Shown piece after piece: positions 8,140 through 16,276 of a stretch of DNA of 64,000 nucleotides (position 1 is the stretch's first letter; each line of letters starts with the position of its first letter). The stretch covers positions 2,852,001 to 2,916,000 of the forward strand of contig NZ_CP102930.1 of the NCBI RefSeq assembly GCF_025558485.1, in the 5' to 3' direction. Under the pieces are notes generated by a model. That model did not search any database, was not told where the DNA came from, and was given only the letters and a program-made list of their open reading frames with translations. Source of the DNA: Bdellovibrio bacteriovorus. Lineage in GTDB: Bacteria > Bdellovibrionota > Bdellovibrionia > Bdellovibrionales > Bdellovibrionaceae. Both the position numbers and the translations under genes were made by a program.

Positions 8140-9051
8140 ATGAAATCTACATGGATGAAGATTCTATTCTCTACACTGGTACTTTCTCTCGCGGCATGTT
8201 CCGGTGGTGGCGGCGGCGGCGGTGGTAGCAGCAACAGCGGCGACGTGGCCAACGATTCTCCGACAATCACAAATCCTCCGACAGCGGCTAAAGGTACGTC
8301 CACTGATATGGCAAACCTTTTGACTGCTGTTGGTGCCGGCACATCAGAGGACATTGTTACAAGACTGTTCAGTGTTTTCGATACTGCCCCAGTTAAGAGC
8401 CATGGAAAAGTCAAAGTAATGGGTGGTGATCTTGAACCATGCATGTCTATGGAAGGTTCAGACATCACGGATGACGATGAGGATGGATTCCTGGCTTACT
8501 ATCGCTTCAAATCTACAAACTGCGAGTTTGCAGGCGAAGATGATTATGAGAATTTGACTGAAACTTACAGTGACGATCTGATCATCCGAGATGCTGATGA
8601 TAACAATGAGTACTCCAATGCGTCGTTGACGTTGAAAGGCACCAGCTCTTGGAAAAATGGTTCCAATGCGGAAGTGGCTTCCGGTTACACAGCGGCGTCC
8701 CTGGCTTATACGGGAGCAGCTGGTTTGTTGAAAATGAACTACAAAACAGGCGGTTATAATAATCATATCACTCCTGCTCAGCCACAAGGCTACATGGCGA
8801 TGTGGTTGTCTGTGCAGTTCAGTCCAAGCCCGTTGGTTGCGATCAATGCAAATGTCACTGGTTTTGCTCAGTTCTATGTTCAGGATGTGGGTTTGGTGAC
8901 TGTTTCTGTAAATTCTGACAGCGACTACACTTTGAATTCGGCTTCACGCTGCTTGGAAGGTGGCTCATTGGCATTTAAATATGCGGATGACACGGCCGTG
9001 GTGTCTCCAAGATCACAAAAAGTCTGCCTGGGTGCATTTAGTGCTTACTAA
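8140..9051 (+). CDS. Secreted lipoprotein with poly-glycine linker, unknown function
   Basis: 303 residues from ATG 8140, which has AAGGAG nine bases upstream; the open frame upstream (to 7990) overlaps the menB terminator and is not coding. Signal peptide with lipobox LAAC; the lipidated Cys is followed by Ser and eight Gly, a flexible tether, then a Ser/Asn/Thr-rich stretch. The mature domain (about 60-303) is acidic (a DITDDDEDG segment), contains a few Cys that could pair, and looks beta-rich. The third base of the Gly codons varies (GGT/GGC), so this is not a simple DNA slippage repeat. I recognise no family; it is probably anchored in the outer or inner membrane, facing the periplasm or outside. 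Confidence 0.75.
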   Translation: MKSTWMKILFSTLVLSLAACSGGGGGGGGSSNSGDVANDSPTITNPPTAAKGTSTDMANLLTAVGAGTSEDIVTRLFSVFDTAPVKSHGKVKVMGGDLEPCMSMEGSDITDDDEDGFLAYYRFKSTNCEFAGEDDYENLTETYSDDLIIRDADDNNEYSNASLTLKGTSSWKNGSNAEVASGYTAASLAYTGAAGLLKMNYKTGGYNNHITPAQPQGYMAMWLSVQFSPSPLVAINANVTGFAQFYVQDVGLVTVSVNSDSDYTLNSASRCLEGGSLAFKYADDTAVVSPRSQKVCLGAFSAY

Positions 9052-9090
9052 GATCTGGTCTTAGGTAACATCCAGTGTTCTAAAACATCT

Positions 9091-9124
9091 GCCTCTATTG
9101 CGCTCAGAGAGAGACAATAGAGGC
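9091..9124 (+). promoter_or_regulatory. 10-bp perfect hairpin burying the SD of the next gene
   Basis: GCCTCTATTG (9091-9100) and CAATAGAGGC (9115-9124) are exact reverse complements with a 14-nt purine-rich loop. The 3' arm ends at the base before ATG 9125 and contains the only SD-like sequence (AGAGG). No T-run follows, so it is unlikely to be a terminator of the upstream lipoprotein gene. Confidence 0.55.
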
Positions 9125-9316
9125 ATGAAACTCGTACTCTTCTTCGTATTGCTGGCGGTCTTGGGCTTGGCATTCTGGGGATGCCCTTCGAAGAAGTATA
9201 TTCCCGATCCAACGCCTCCGCAGCCTCAGGTTATGCGCTATGATGAAGTGCTAAGACAAAGCGGTCAGGCACCGCATGTGGGACCAAGGCTGGATCAGCG
9301 CCGGATGCTGGCATAA
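9125..9316 (+). CDS. Small membrane-anchored or lipoprotein-like protein
   Basis: 63 residues starting MKLVLFFVLLAVLG, a hydrophobic N-terminus of about 18 residues followed by FWGCPSK. The Cys is placed like a lipobox Cys, but the -3/-2 residues (Phe, Trp) are poor, so lipidation is uncertain. The rest is short, Pro/Gln-rich and charged (YIPDPTPPQPQ, then a basic C-terminus). The ATG at 9125 sits directly after a hairpin that includes its SD. A terminator follows immediately. Function unknown. Confidence 0.6.
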   Translation: MKLVLFFVLLAVLGLAFWGCPSKKYIPDPTPPQPQVMRYDEVLRQSGQAPHVGPRLDQRRMLA

Positions 9317-9346
9317 AAAAAAGACTCCCTAAGGAGTCTTTTTTTG
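9316..9346. terminator. Terminator between convergent units
   Basis: Stem AAGACTCC (9321-9328) / GGAGTCTT (9333-9340), 4-nt loop, with A-runs before and T-runs after, so it can work in both directions. It serves the small lipoprotein-like gene (+) and menG (-). Confidence 0.85.
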
Positions 9347-9378
9347 TTTTCCAAAATGTTGCAATCAAATTCACTGTC

Positions 9379-10095
9379 TTATTTTACAGTGCCCTTGTAG
9401 ATGTAAGCAATTCCGCCAGTCAAAGAGATGTATTCCATTTCAGAATAAGCGCCGCTTTCCTTCATCAGATTCAGGAAGCCTTCTTTGCATGGGAATGCCG
9501 CAGAGGACTTTTGCAGATACTCGTAAGCTTCCTTTTGACCTGTCACCAAACCACCGATTTTCGGCAGGATGTTCTGGGAATAGAAGTTATAAAGCGCACC
9601 GAAAACAGGAATACTAACCTGACCAAATTCCAAAACCATGACTTTGCCGCCCGGACGAGTCACGCGTGCCATTTCTTTAAGTGCTTTCACCGGATCACCG
9701 ACATTGCGAATACCGAAAGAGATACTGCAAATATCAAAGCTGTTGTCAGCATACTGAAGCTGGGTCACATCGGCTTGTTCAAACTTAATATCCAGGCCAC
9801 GCTCTTGCGCTTTGCCCGGAGCCGGAATCATCATTTCGGCGCAGAAGTCAGTTCCGATAACAGAACCCGTACCCACAGTTTTTTTGAATTCAATGGCAAG
9901 GTCACCCGTGCCTGTCGCGCAATCCAAAACCTGCTGACCTGCTTTGGCACCGCTATATTTTACTAACTTTTTTCTCCACAAGTGGTGAACCCCCATGGAA
10001 AGGACATTGTTGCCCTTGTCATAGTTCGCTGCCACTTTTGAAAACATAGAGCGGATGATTTCTGGATTTGGAGAGTGCTTTTGATTAGTGTGCAT
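9379..10095 (-). CDS. menG: Demethylmenaquinone methyltransferase (UbiE/MenG family)
   Basis: SAM-dependent C-methylation of demethylmenaquinone, the last menaquinone step; UbiE homologues can also act on ubiquinone precursors. 238 residues with the SAM loop DCATGTGDLAIEF (about 58-70), GTDFCAEMM, the family signature SISFGIRNV, and a post-motif VTRPGGKVMVLEFG. The menaquinone genes around it argue for MenG rather than a ubiquinone role. Its start lies inside the end of aroF (11-nt overlap), so the two are translated together from the minus strand. Confidence 0.9.
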   Translation of the reverse strand: MHTNQKHSPNPEIIRSMFSKVAANYDKGNNVLSMGVHHLWRKKLVKYSGAKAGQQVLDCATGTGDLAIEFKKTVGTGSVIGTDFCAEMMIPAPGKAQERGLDIKFEQADVTQLQYADNSFDICSISFGIRNVGDPVKALKEMARVTRPGGKVMVLEFGQVSIPVFGALYNFYSQNILPKIGGLVTGQKEAYEYLQKSSAAFPCKEGFLNLMKESGAYSEMEYISLTGGIAYIYKGTVK

Positions 10096-10918
10096 GAGCG
10101 GTCACCTTGTGAAGAGGGCGGTCAATCGCAGTCAGGATTTTATCCAGTTTGCGCATCATCATCTGGAAGTCGTTCAAAGTTAAAGCCTGCATCCCATCGG
10201 AAAGAGCTTCCTCTGGACGAGGGTGAACTTCCACGATGATGCCGTCAGCACCCACCGCAGCAGCGGCGTAAGCCAGATCCGGAACCAAAGCGCGGATGCC
10301 CACGGCATGGGAAGGATCGACGATCACAGGAAGATTTGTATTTCGTTTCGCAAACGCTACGGCATTCAAATCCAAAGTGTTGCGAGTGGAAGTTTCAAAA
10401 GTGCGGATGCCGCGTTCGCACAGGATCACGTTCGGGTTGCCACCGTTGGTGACGTATTCGGCCGCTTTGATCCATTCTTCGATGTAGGCAGCAAGGCCGC
10501 GCTTCAAAAGAACCGGCTTTTTTTGACGACCCAGTTCTTTCAGAAGTTCGTAGTTCTGCATGCTGCGAGAACCCACTTGGAAACATTCAACAAGGTCGTA
10601 AATTTCTTCGATCTGTCTGACGTCGGTAACTTCAGACACCAGGCTCATGTTCAGTTCTTTGCAAACAGATTTCACGATGTCGAAAGATCCGGAGCCCAAA
10701 CCCTGGAAGGCTTTGGAAGAGGTGCGCATTTTCCAGATACCACCACGAAGCAAGTGCGCGCCCGCGGCCTTAACTCCGGAAGCAGTTTCCAGAAATTGTG
10801 CATGACTCTCGATAGAGCATGGGCCAGCGATCACAGTGAATTGAGGGCCCCCAATGGAAAAACCGCCAACATTGACGATTTGGGTTGAGGGACTTGTTTG
10901 CATAGTTTGCGTTTCCAT
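10085..10918 (-). CDS. aroF: 3-deoxy-7-phosphoheptulonate (DAHP) synthase, type I-beta
   Basis: Condenses PEP with erythrose 4-phosphate, the entry to the shikimate pathway. 277 residues; motifs VIAGPCSIES, LLRGGIWKMRTS, VLLKRGL, CERGIRTFET, VIVDPSHAVGIR and GIIVEVHPRPEEALSDG identify the KDO8P-synthase-like type I-beta class. The protein starts only about 15 residues before the catalytic core and ends with it, so it carries neither an ACT/ferredoxin-like domain nor a chorismate mutase domain. Allosteric control by aromatic amino acids through such domains is therefore unlikely. Divergent from menF; overlaps menG. Confidence 0.93.
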   Translation of the reverse strand: METQTMQTSPSTQIVNVGGFSIGGPQFTVIAGPCSIESHAQFLETASGVKAAGAHLLRGGIWKMRTSSKAFQGLGSGSFDIVKSVCKELNMSLVSEVTDVRQIEEIYDLVECFQVGSRSMQNYELLKELGRQKKPVLLKRGLAAYIEEWIKAAEYVTNGGNPNVILCERGIRTFETSTRNTLDLNAVAFAKRNTNLPVIVDPSHAVGIRALVPDLAYAAAAVGADGIIVEVHPRPEEALSDGMQALTLNDFQMMMRKLDKILTAIDRPLHKVTAHAH

Positions 10919-10986
10919 AATACGAACTTCTTCTCACCCTGGTTAACGTTTTAACAACTTGAAAGTCGTAAAAAGAGGGTCCTTTT

Positions 10987-12075
10987 GTGGAACGGCAGAA
11001 TAGCATAACGCTTGAAGGCATTACAAACTTTTTGGAGGCAGGGGCCCTCTTGCGACATAGAAACCAATGGATTCTCATTGAAGGCCCATTCACGGCGGCT
11101 GAGAGCCCGAATAGTGTCGAAATTTCAGTGTTTTGCCCGGATTTCTATGATTTGACGAAGCCCTCCTTATGGAGCGGAAAGGCCGTCCACAAGCTGTCTT
11201 CAGAGGACTTGCGCCAAATTTGTGAGGCGTACTTGTCTAAAGAAGCCTCTATTGTGGAGCCCTTAGCGAAAACTTCCTGGGCAGAGCCACGCAAAGAAGA
11301 CTTCGCAGAAGCCTTGCGTGTCATTCAAACCAGAATTCAGAAAAATGAAATTCAGAAAGCTGTTCCGGCTGTGTTCGCTCGTGCGGCGCAGTCCGTTGCT
11401 GCACATGACCGTGCTGTGATGATCTTGCAGCTGTTGCAGGCTCCGCCGACTTTGTATGTCTATGGATTCTGGCAGCAGGGGGAAGGTCTGCTGGGGGCGA
11501 CGCCAGAAGTTCTTTTCGACTATTCGCAGGGAATTTTGCAGACGATGGCCTTGGCCGGAACGTGCCCAAAAAGTGAAAGCACCGAGCGGGAATCTCTTCT
11601 GAAAGATCCCAAGGAAATGCTTGAGCACCAGCTGGTGGTGGAGGATATTTCCAAACTTCTGGGGCAGTGGGGCAAAGTGGAGGCTCAAGGGCCTCACATT
11701 CTGGAGCTGCCGATTCTGTATCACCTAAAAACCGACATTCAGGTTCATTGTCAGACGCGTCCGGACTTTGTGGCGTTGGCGAAAAGTCTGCATCCAACTC
11801 CGGCGCTGGGCGTGGCTCCGCGTTCGCAAGGGTATCTGTGGATGCAAAGTCTGCCGGGGCAGGAAGGGCGGCGTTATTTCGGAGGTCCTTTTGCATTTAT
11901 GAATGCTGAGGAGGCTCTGTGTCTTGTCGCGATTCGCAATTTGCAGTGGAGCAAAGACTCTGCGATGATTGGTTCCGGCTGTGGCGTTGTGGCAGCCAGC
12001 GAATTGGAAAGAGAATGGCGGGAGCTTTATCAAAAGCGCCTGTCAGTGAAAAAAGTATTGGGGCTTGAAGTATGA
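10987..12075 (+). CDS. menF: Isochorismate synthase
   Basis: Chorismate-binding family enzyme making isochorismate for menaquinone. 362 residues from a GTG start at 10987 (SD AGAGGG about 8 nt upstream; no ATG is available before the conserved core). Signatures: the isochorismate-type Lys in QKAVPAVFAR, LLGATPEVLF with active-site Glu, MALAGTCP, EHQLVVEDI, LHPTPALGVAPR, YFGGPFAF, and GSGCGVVAASELEREW with Mg-binding Glu. TrpE and PabB are relatives, but ATGA coupling to menD makes menF the best call. Confidence 0.9.
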   Translation: MERQNSITLEGITNFLEAGALLRHRNQWILIEGPFTAAESPNSVEISVFCPDFYDLTKPSLWSGKAVHKLSSEDLRQICEAYLSKEASIVEPLAKTSWAEPRKEDFAEALRVIQTRIQKNEIQKAVPAVFARAAQSVAAHDRAVMILQLLQAPPTLYVYGFWQQGEGLLGATPEVLFDYSQGILQTMALAGTCPKSESTERESLLKDPKEMLEHQLVVEDISKLLGQWGKVEAQGPHILELPILYHLKTDIQVHCQTRPDFVALAKSLHPTPALGVAPRSQGYLWMQSLPGQEGRRYFGGPFAFMNAEEALCLVAIRNLQWSKDSAMIGSGCGVVAASELEREWRELYQKRLSVKKVLGLEV

Positions 12076-13652
12076 CAAACATGGAACTGGCAGCAAAAGT
12101 CATTCAGGAACTGGTTCACACCGGGGTGAGAGAATTCATCCTGTGCGCCGGAGCCCGCAACAGTCCCATGGTTCATATTCTGGACGAATGTAAAAACCTA
12201 AAAGTGTATTCCTTCTTTGAAGAGCGTTCTGCGGGCTTTTTCGCCCTGGGGCGTATTGCCAGCACTCGCCGTCCGGTGGCGATTATCACCACGTCAGGAA
12301 CTGCGGTGGCAGAACTTTTGCCGGCAGCGGTGGAGGGCACATATTCCTCTCTGCCATTGATTTTGGTAACGGCGGATCGCCCGAAGCATTATCGTGGCTC
12401 CGGTGCGCCGCAGACGATTGAGCAGGTTGGTATTTTCTCTTACTACAACGAAGTGGCTTTGGATTTGGACAGTGAAAATTCTCACTTGTCATTTAAGTCC
12501 CTGTCCTGGAAAAAACCAGTTCATGTGAATGTCAGTTTTGAAGAGCCTCTGATTGACGGCCCGGTGCCGGCAATTCATATCCCCAGTGTTTCTGAAAGAA
12601 CCAAGCTGCCTGCCCAAATCCCACTGGGCACACTGAAGGAAATGGAAGACTTTATTAATTCTCACAAACCTTTGGTGATTGTGGGAATTCTGCCGGAAAA
12701 AGCTTACGGGACTGTGCTTGAGTTCCTGAAGCAGTACAAAGCTCCGGTTTACTGCGAAGGTATTTCCAGTTTGCGTGGCCATCCGGATATAAAAGATGTT
12801 GAAATCCGCTCTGGCGAAAAAATGATTCATCGTATTCTGGGAATGGGTGTTTGCGATTCCATTCTGCGTATTGGCGGGGTTCCCACTGCGCGCGTCTGGC
12901 GCGATCTGGAGGATAAGTACAAAGATCTTCCGGTGTTCTCTGTCAGTTTCAATCACTACACTGGTTTGAGCCGTCCGGTGCAACATTGTAATTCCCTGGA
13001 TTTGCTCAGTCAGGTGGAGTTCAACTATCCTCACCATGAAAATGTGAAGATCAACATCGAGGATTCTGCGCGAGCTTCACAAATCCGTCAGTTGCTGGAA
13101 AAATATCCTGACTCTGAACAGGGCCAGATCTACGCACTTTCAAAACGCATGAAGGGTGCATCCGTTTATCTGGGGAATTCCCTGCCGATTCGGGAATGGG
13201 ACTCCAGTTCTTCACATGATTTCCCTCCGGCACGCGTGGCGGCCAATCGTGGCGCCAACGGTATTGACGGGCAGATTTCCACCTTCCTGGGCTGGGCGCA
13301 TCCAGAGCTTGAAAACTGGTGTCTTGTTGGAGATTTAACCGCGCTGTATGATTTATCGTCACTTTGGGCAACTTCTCAGTTGGACGTGAAAAAACTCCGC
13401 ATTGTGGTCATCAACAATGGTGGAGGACAAATATTCCACCGCATGTTTAAGAAAGAGATTTTCATAAACAAGCACCAGATTTCGTTCGATTCATGGGCAA
13501 AGATGTGGAACTGGTCCTATCAAAAGTGGCATACTATTCCAGACGAGGCTGTGACGTTGGACTTTGCAGATCACCAGATCATTGAGCTCTGTCCGAACTG
13601 GGAGCACACCCAAGAATTCTGGAAGGAGTACGACTCGTTGTGGAAAGAGTGA
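12072..13652 (+). CDS. menD: 2-succinyl-5-enolpyruvyl-6-hydroxy-3-cyclohexene-1-carboxylate synthase
   Basis: ThDP-dependent addition of the succinyl semialdehyde from 2-oxoglutarate to isochorismate. 526 residues, slightly shorter than E. coli MenD (556). N-terminal pyrimidine-binding domain with CAGARNSPM and the catalytic Glu region SFFEERSAGFFALG; central domain; C-terminal PP domain with RGANGIDGQISTFLG and GDLTALYDL...NNGGGQIF, the Mg/ThDP motif. ATG overlaps menF's TGA by 4 nt; its own end overlaps menH by 13 nt. Confidence 0.95.
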   Translation: MTNMELAAKVIQELVHTGVREFILCAGARNSPMVHILDECKNLKVYSFFEERSAGFFALGRIASTRRPVAIITTSGTAVAELLPAAVEGTYSSLPLILVTADRPKHYRGSGAPQTIEQVGIFSYYNEVALDLDSENSHLSFKSLSWKKPVHVNVSFEEPLIDGPVPAIHIPSVSERTKLPAQIPLGTLKEMEDFINSHKPLVIVGILPEKAYGTVLEFLKQYKAPVYCEGISSLRGHPDIKDVEIRSGEKMIHRILGMGVCDSILRIGGVPTARVWRDLEDKYKDLPVFSVSFNHYTGLSRPVQHCNSLDLLSQVEFNYPHHENVKINIEDSARASQIRQLLEKYPDSEQGQIYALSKRMKGASVYLGNSLPIREWDSSSSHDFPPARVAANRGANGIDGQISTFLGWAHPELENWCLVGDLTALYDLSSLWATSQLDVKKLRIVVINNGGGQIFHRMFKKEIFINKHQISFDSWAKMWNWSYQKWHTIPDEAVTLDFADHQIIELCPNWEHTQEFWKEYDSLWKE

Positions 13653-14407
13653 ATCTCTTCTTCCTTCATGGTTTTCTCGGAAGACCGACGGATTGGGCGC
13701 AAGTAAAGGCGCATCTTCCGCAAACTGAAGGATTGCGAATTTATACACCTGATTACTTTAAAGAACTTTCTTTGGGGCCAAGCAATTCATTTGAAAGCTG
13801 GGCCGAGAATTTCATTCGACTGGTGGAAACACATGGTTCCGCCGCGGATCGAAATATCGTGGTGGGATATTCATTAGGAGGCCGTCTGGCCCTGCATGCT
13901 CTGGAAAAAAAGCCTGCGTTGTTTTACAAGGTTGTGCTGATTTCCACCAATCCGGGTTTTAATGACGTTCACGAATCCTTTGATCCCATTTCTGAAGAGC
14001 GCCGTCAGCGCTGGATGAACGATTCTTACTGGGCCGAGGAATTTTTAAAAGCCCCGTGGGATATGGTTCTGCGCAACTGGAATGCGCAGCCGGTCTTTGG
14101 CGGTGGTGAGGCCGAACCTCTGCGCTCTGAAAAGGAATACTCCCGGGAAACCTTAAGTCTGGCTTTGACCCAGTGGTCACTGGCGCAGCAGAAAAACATG
14201 CGCAGTCTGCTGGCCCGGCAGTTGCAAAAGCTGATTTGGCTGGTCGGAGAACGGGACGAAAAGTTTGTGGAAATGTCCAGGCGTATTGAGGATGAAGTGG
14301 CGGGATTCCAGTTTGAAGTGATTCCGTCTTCATCCCATCGTGTCTTGTTCGACAGCCCCAAGGATCTGGGTGAGCGTATTCGTCAGTTAGTTCAAAAGCT
14401 TCTTTGA
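13640..14407 (+). CDS. menH: MenH-type alpha/beta hydrolase (SHCHC synthase)
   Basis: 255 residues; alpha/beta hydrolase with an oxyanion-hole HGFLG near the N-terminus, nucleophile elbow GYSLGG, and a C-terminal His in SSSHRVLF. MenH removes pyruvate from SEPHCHC to give SHCHC; the fusion-like coupling to menD supports that role. A GTG start at 13640 lies 11 nt after GGAAGGAG, within the menD 3' end; a second GTG at 13649 is too far from that SD. The last 21 nt overlap the convergent trypsin gene. Confidence 0.85.
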   Translation: MERVNLFFLHGFLGRPTDWAQVKAHLPQTEGLRIYTPDYFKELSLGPSNSFESWAENFIRLVETHGSAADRNIVVGYSLGGRLALHALEKKPALFYKVVLISTNPGFNDVHESFDPISEERRQRWMNDSYWAEEFLKAPWDMVLRNWNAQPVFGGGEAEPLRSEKEYSRETLSLALTQWSLAQQKNMRSLLARQLQKLIWLVGERDEKFVEMSRRIEDEVAGFQFEVIPSSSHRVLFDSPKDLGERIRQLVQKLL

Positions 14408-15229
14408 TTCCGTGTCAATCCAGACACGGAAGCTTTTCACATTCATGTAAATGGACTTCTCTTTGCAGACATCCTTGTTTTGGATGTACTGGTTGCGCTC
14501 GTCCGCTTTCACTTCGTCAGGCACAGTCCAGGAAACCGCAGACGCCACGCCCACGACGTAGTCCTTGCCCTGATATCTCATCAGCGCCGGACCGCCAGAA
14601 TCGCCGCTACAGATGCCTTTGCCGTTCTTTTGATCGATATAGAATTGAGTTTCATCCTGACTGAACTGATTGATGGTCAGATCGACATTGCGAAGCTGGC
14701 CCGAACCCTGTGTGTCCGTCGGAGTGCTGCGTTTGCCAGAAATACGTCCGTAGCCAGCGGCCGTGAAGACCTGCCCTTTCTTCAGCGGGAAAGAGGCATC
14801 GGCCAGCTCCACCGGGCGATAATTTAACGGAGCGGTTTCTTTCATGGAAATCAGGCCCAGATCGTTGCGGTCCTTGGAGCTGAGTTTTTTGTATTTGTCA
14901 TGAGTGGCTGTTTTATAAGCTTTGCGAAGCACATAGTTGCCTGTCAGGGGATTGATACCGAAAGCCAACGACAGGTCCGAGGCTTTTTCCCCCACACAGT
15001 GAGCCGCCGTCAGAATCAGATTTCTTTTAATCAATGTGCCAGTGCAATAAGTCTTTGTCGGGTTGTCATAGATCAGTACGACATAGTTGGAAACGGTGTC
15101 GTTTTTGTTGGTATCTATGCCACCAACAATAGCGCTGTTTTCAGGGACAGGTGAAAAACCGTCCTGGGATTCAGAGCAGGCAGACAATACTAAAACGATC
15201 AAAGAGCCAACGTACAACTTCGCTTTCAT
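14387..15229 (-). CDS. Secreted trypsin-like serine protease lipoprotein (S1 family)
   Basis: 280 residues. Signal peptide with lipobox LSAC, a spacer, then the zymogen activation site IVGG (about 35-38) and a full catalytic triad: LTAAHC (His), DRNDLGLI (Asp) and CSGDSGGP (Ser), with Cys pairs typical of chymotrypsin folds. The residue in the primary specificity pocket cannot be assigned safely by eye. ATG 15229 has GAGGGA six bases upstream. A homologue lies directly upstream on the same strand. Likely exported hydrolase; in a predator it could digest prey proteins (inference). The 3' end overlaps convergent menH by 21 nt. Confidence 0.92.
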   Translation of the reverse strand: MKAKLYVGSLIVLVLSACSESQDGFSPVPENSAIVGGIDTNKNDTVSNYVVLIYDNPTKTYCTGTLIKRNLILTAAHCVGEKASDLSLAFGINPLTGNYVLRKAYKTATHDKYKKLSSKDRNDLGLISMKETAPLNYRPVELADASFPLKKGQVFTAAGYGRISGKRSTPTDTQGSGQLRNVDLTINQFSQDETQFYIDQKNGKGICSGDSGGPALMRYQGKDYVVGVASAVSWTVPDEVKADERNQYIQNKDVCKEKSIYMNVKSFRVWIDTESKKLLN

Positions 15230-15260
15230 AGTCCCTCAGTCCAAGTAGGGCTTTGAAATA

Positions 15261-15292
15261 ACAAAAGGGCTGCTTTTTGAGTAGCAGCCCTT
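15261..15292 (-). terminator. Terminator after the second trypsin-like gene
   Basis: Stem AAGGGCTGCT (15265-15274) / AGCAGCCCTT (15283-15292), 8-nt loop; on the minus strand it is followed by TTTTGTTATTT. It separates the two protease genes, so they are transcribed independently. Confidence 0.8.
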
Positions 15293-15316
15293 GGTGTTTG
15301 TGAAAAAATTAGATGC

Positions 15317-16141
15317 TTATTTTTGCAGAGCCTGATCGGGATTGACCAGAGACTTGGAAAGCTTGGTGGCCATGCGATTGATCCAGGTCTTGTAGTACAG
15401 GGTGCTGGTGAAAGCCGAGAACTGCGAGCAATCGTTGTTATCGTCCTTAACGCCACGGCTGGTAACGCCCATCAGGTACAGTTCGCCCTTGATTTCAACA
15501 TAAGCCGGGCCGCCGGAATCACCGTGGCAGGCGCCAGTGCCCTTGGTTTGATCGATCAGGAATTCAGAGGTGCTATAGTTCAAATTACTGATTGTGACTT
15601 TGGTGGAACGCAAGCGGCCCACGCCATCCCCTGTGACACCGTCAGAGATGCCATAGCCCGCCACCGTGATTTCCATACCTGTTTTCAGGCTGCGTTTGTT
15701 TGGCAGGAAGGTTACGGGCTTGTAGCCAGCAGGAACTGTTCCCGTGAAGTGAATCATGGCGATGTCGCCCGTGTCGAAGTCTTCGCCTTGTCGATTTTCC
15801 CAGTAAGGGGACACTTCAACTTTATCCACTTGGCGGCGTTCGCTTAGTGCGGTGATTTCCGTGCCGAAGAAAACGTACATGTCTTCGGTGAAGTAGCCGA
15901 TACAGTGAGCGGCTGTCAGAACGATGTTGTTTGGAAGCAGAGACCCTGTGCAGATTTCGCCTTCGAAAGCGTCGTAAACAGCGACGATGCTGTTTTGAAT
16001 CTTGTCGGTGGCTTGCACTTCTGTGCCGCCGATGATTCCGTCTGCATTTGTTGTGATTACGCTGGAATTGTTCGCTTGAGGTGAGCAGGCAGAAAGTAGG
16101 CTTGTCATGATCCCCGAAATTAGCAACTTATTCAGCTTCAC
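15317..16141 (-). CDS. Secreted trypsin-like serine protease lipoprotein (S1 family)
   Basis: 274 residues, a paralogue of the neighbouring protease. The start is GTG at 16141 (GTGAAGCTGAAT; G-rich SD GGGGGGA just upstream), which keeps the positive n-region; an ATG at 16108 would remove it. Lipobox LSAC, activation site IIGG (about 36-39), triad LTAAHC, DTGDIAMI and CHGDSGGP. The chain ends with a 20-residue tail after the last core helix. Its own terminator follows. Predicted to be lipid-anchored and activated by cleavage before IIGG. Confidence 0.92.
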   Translation of the reverse strand: MKLNKLLISGIMTSLLSACSPQANNSSVITTNADGIIGGTEVQATDKIQNSIVAVYDAFEGEICTGSLLPNNIVLTAAHCIGYFTEDMYVFFGTEITALSERRQVDKVEVSPYWENRQGEDFDTGDIAMIHFTGTVPAGYKPVTFLPNKRSLKTGMEITVAGYGISDGVTGDGVGRLRSTKVTISNLNYSTSEFLIDQTKGTGACHGDSGGPAYVEIKGELYLMGVTSRGVKDDNNDCSQFSAFTSTLYYKTWINRMATKLSKSLVNPDQALQK

Positions 16142-16242
16142 TAAAATCCCCCCGGATTACGACCTACAAAATTTGTAGTTCGTGGGCTGAATAAACCCCA
16201 TTTTGGCACCACATGACAAGATGATAATGCTAATGAGAAACA

Positions 16243-16264
16243 TAAGGGGGACTTATCCCCCTTA
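16243..16264 (-). terminator. Terminator after pip
   Basis: Stem AAGGGGGA (16244-16251) / TCCCCCTT (16256-16263) with a 4-nt loop; on the minus strand it runs into TTATGTTTCTC. Located 13 nt after the pip stop. Confidence 0.75.
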
Positions 16265-16276
16265 AGCCTGAAAGAC

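Noticed and set aside
8197..8232. Possible DNA microsatellite in the poly-Gly tract
   Set aside because: Codons alternate GGT and GGC, so this is a protein linker rather than a pure slippage repeat.
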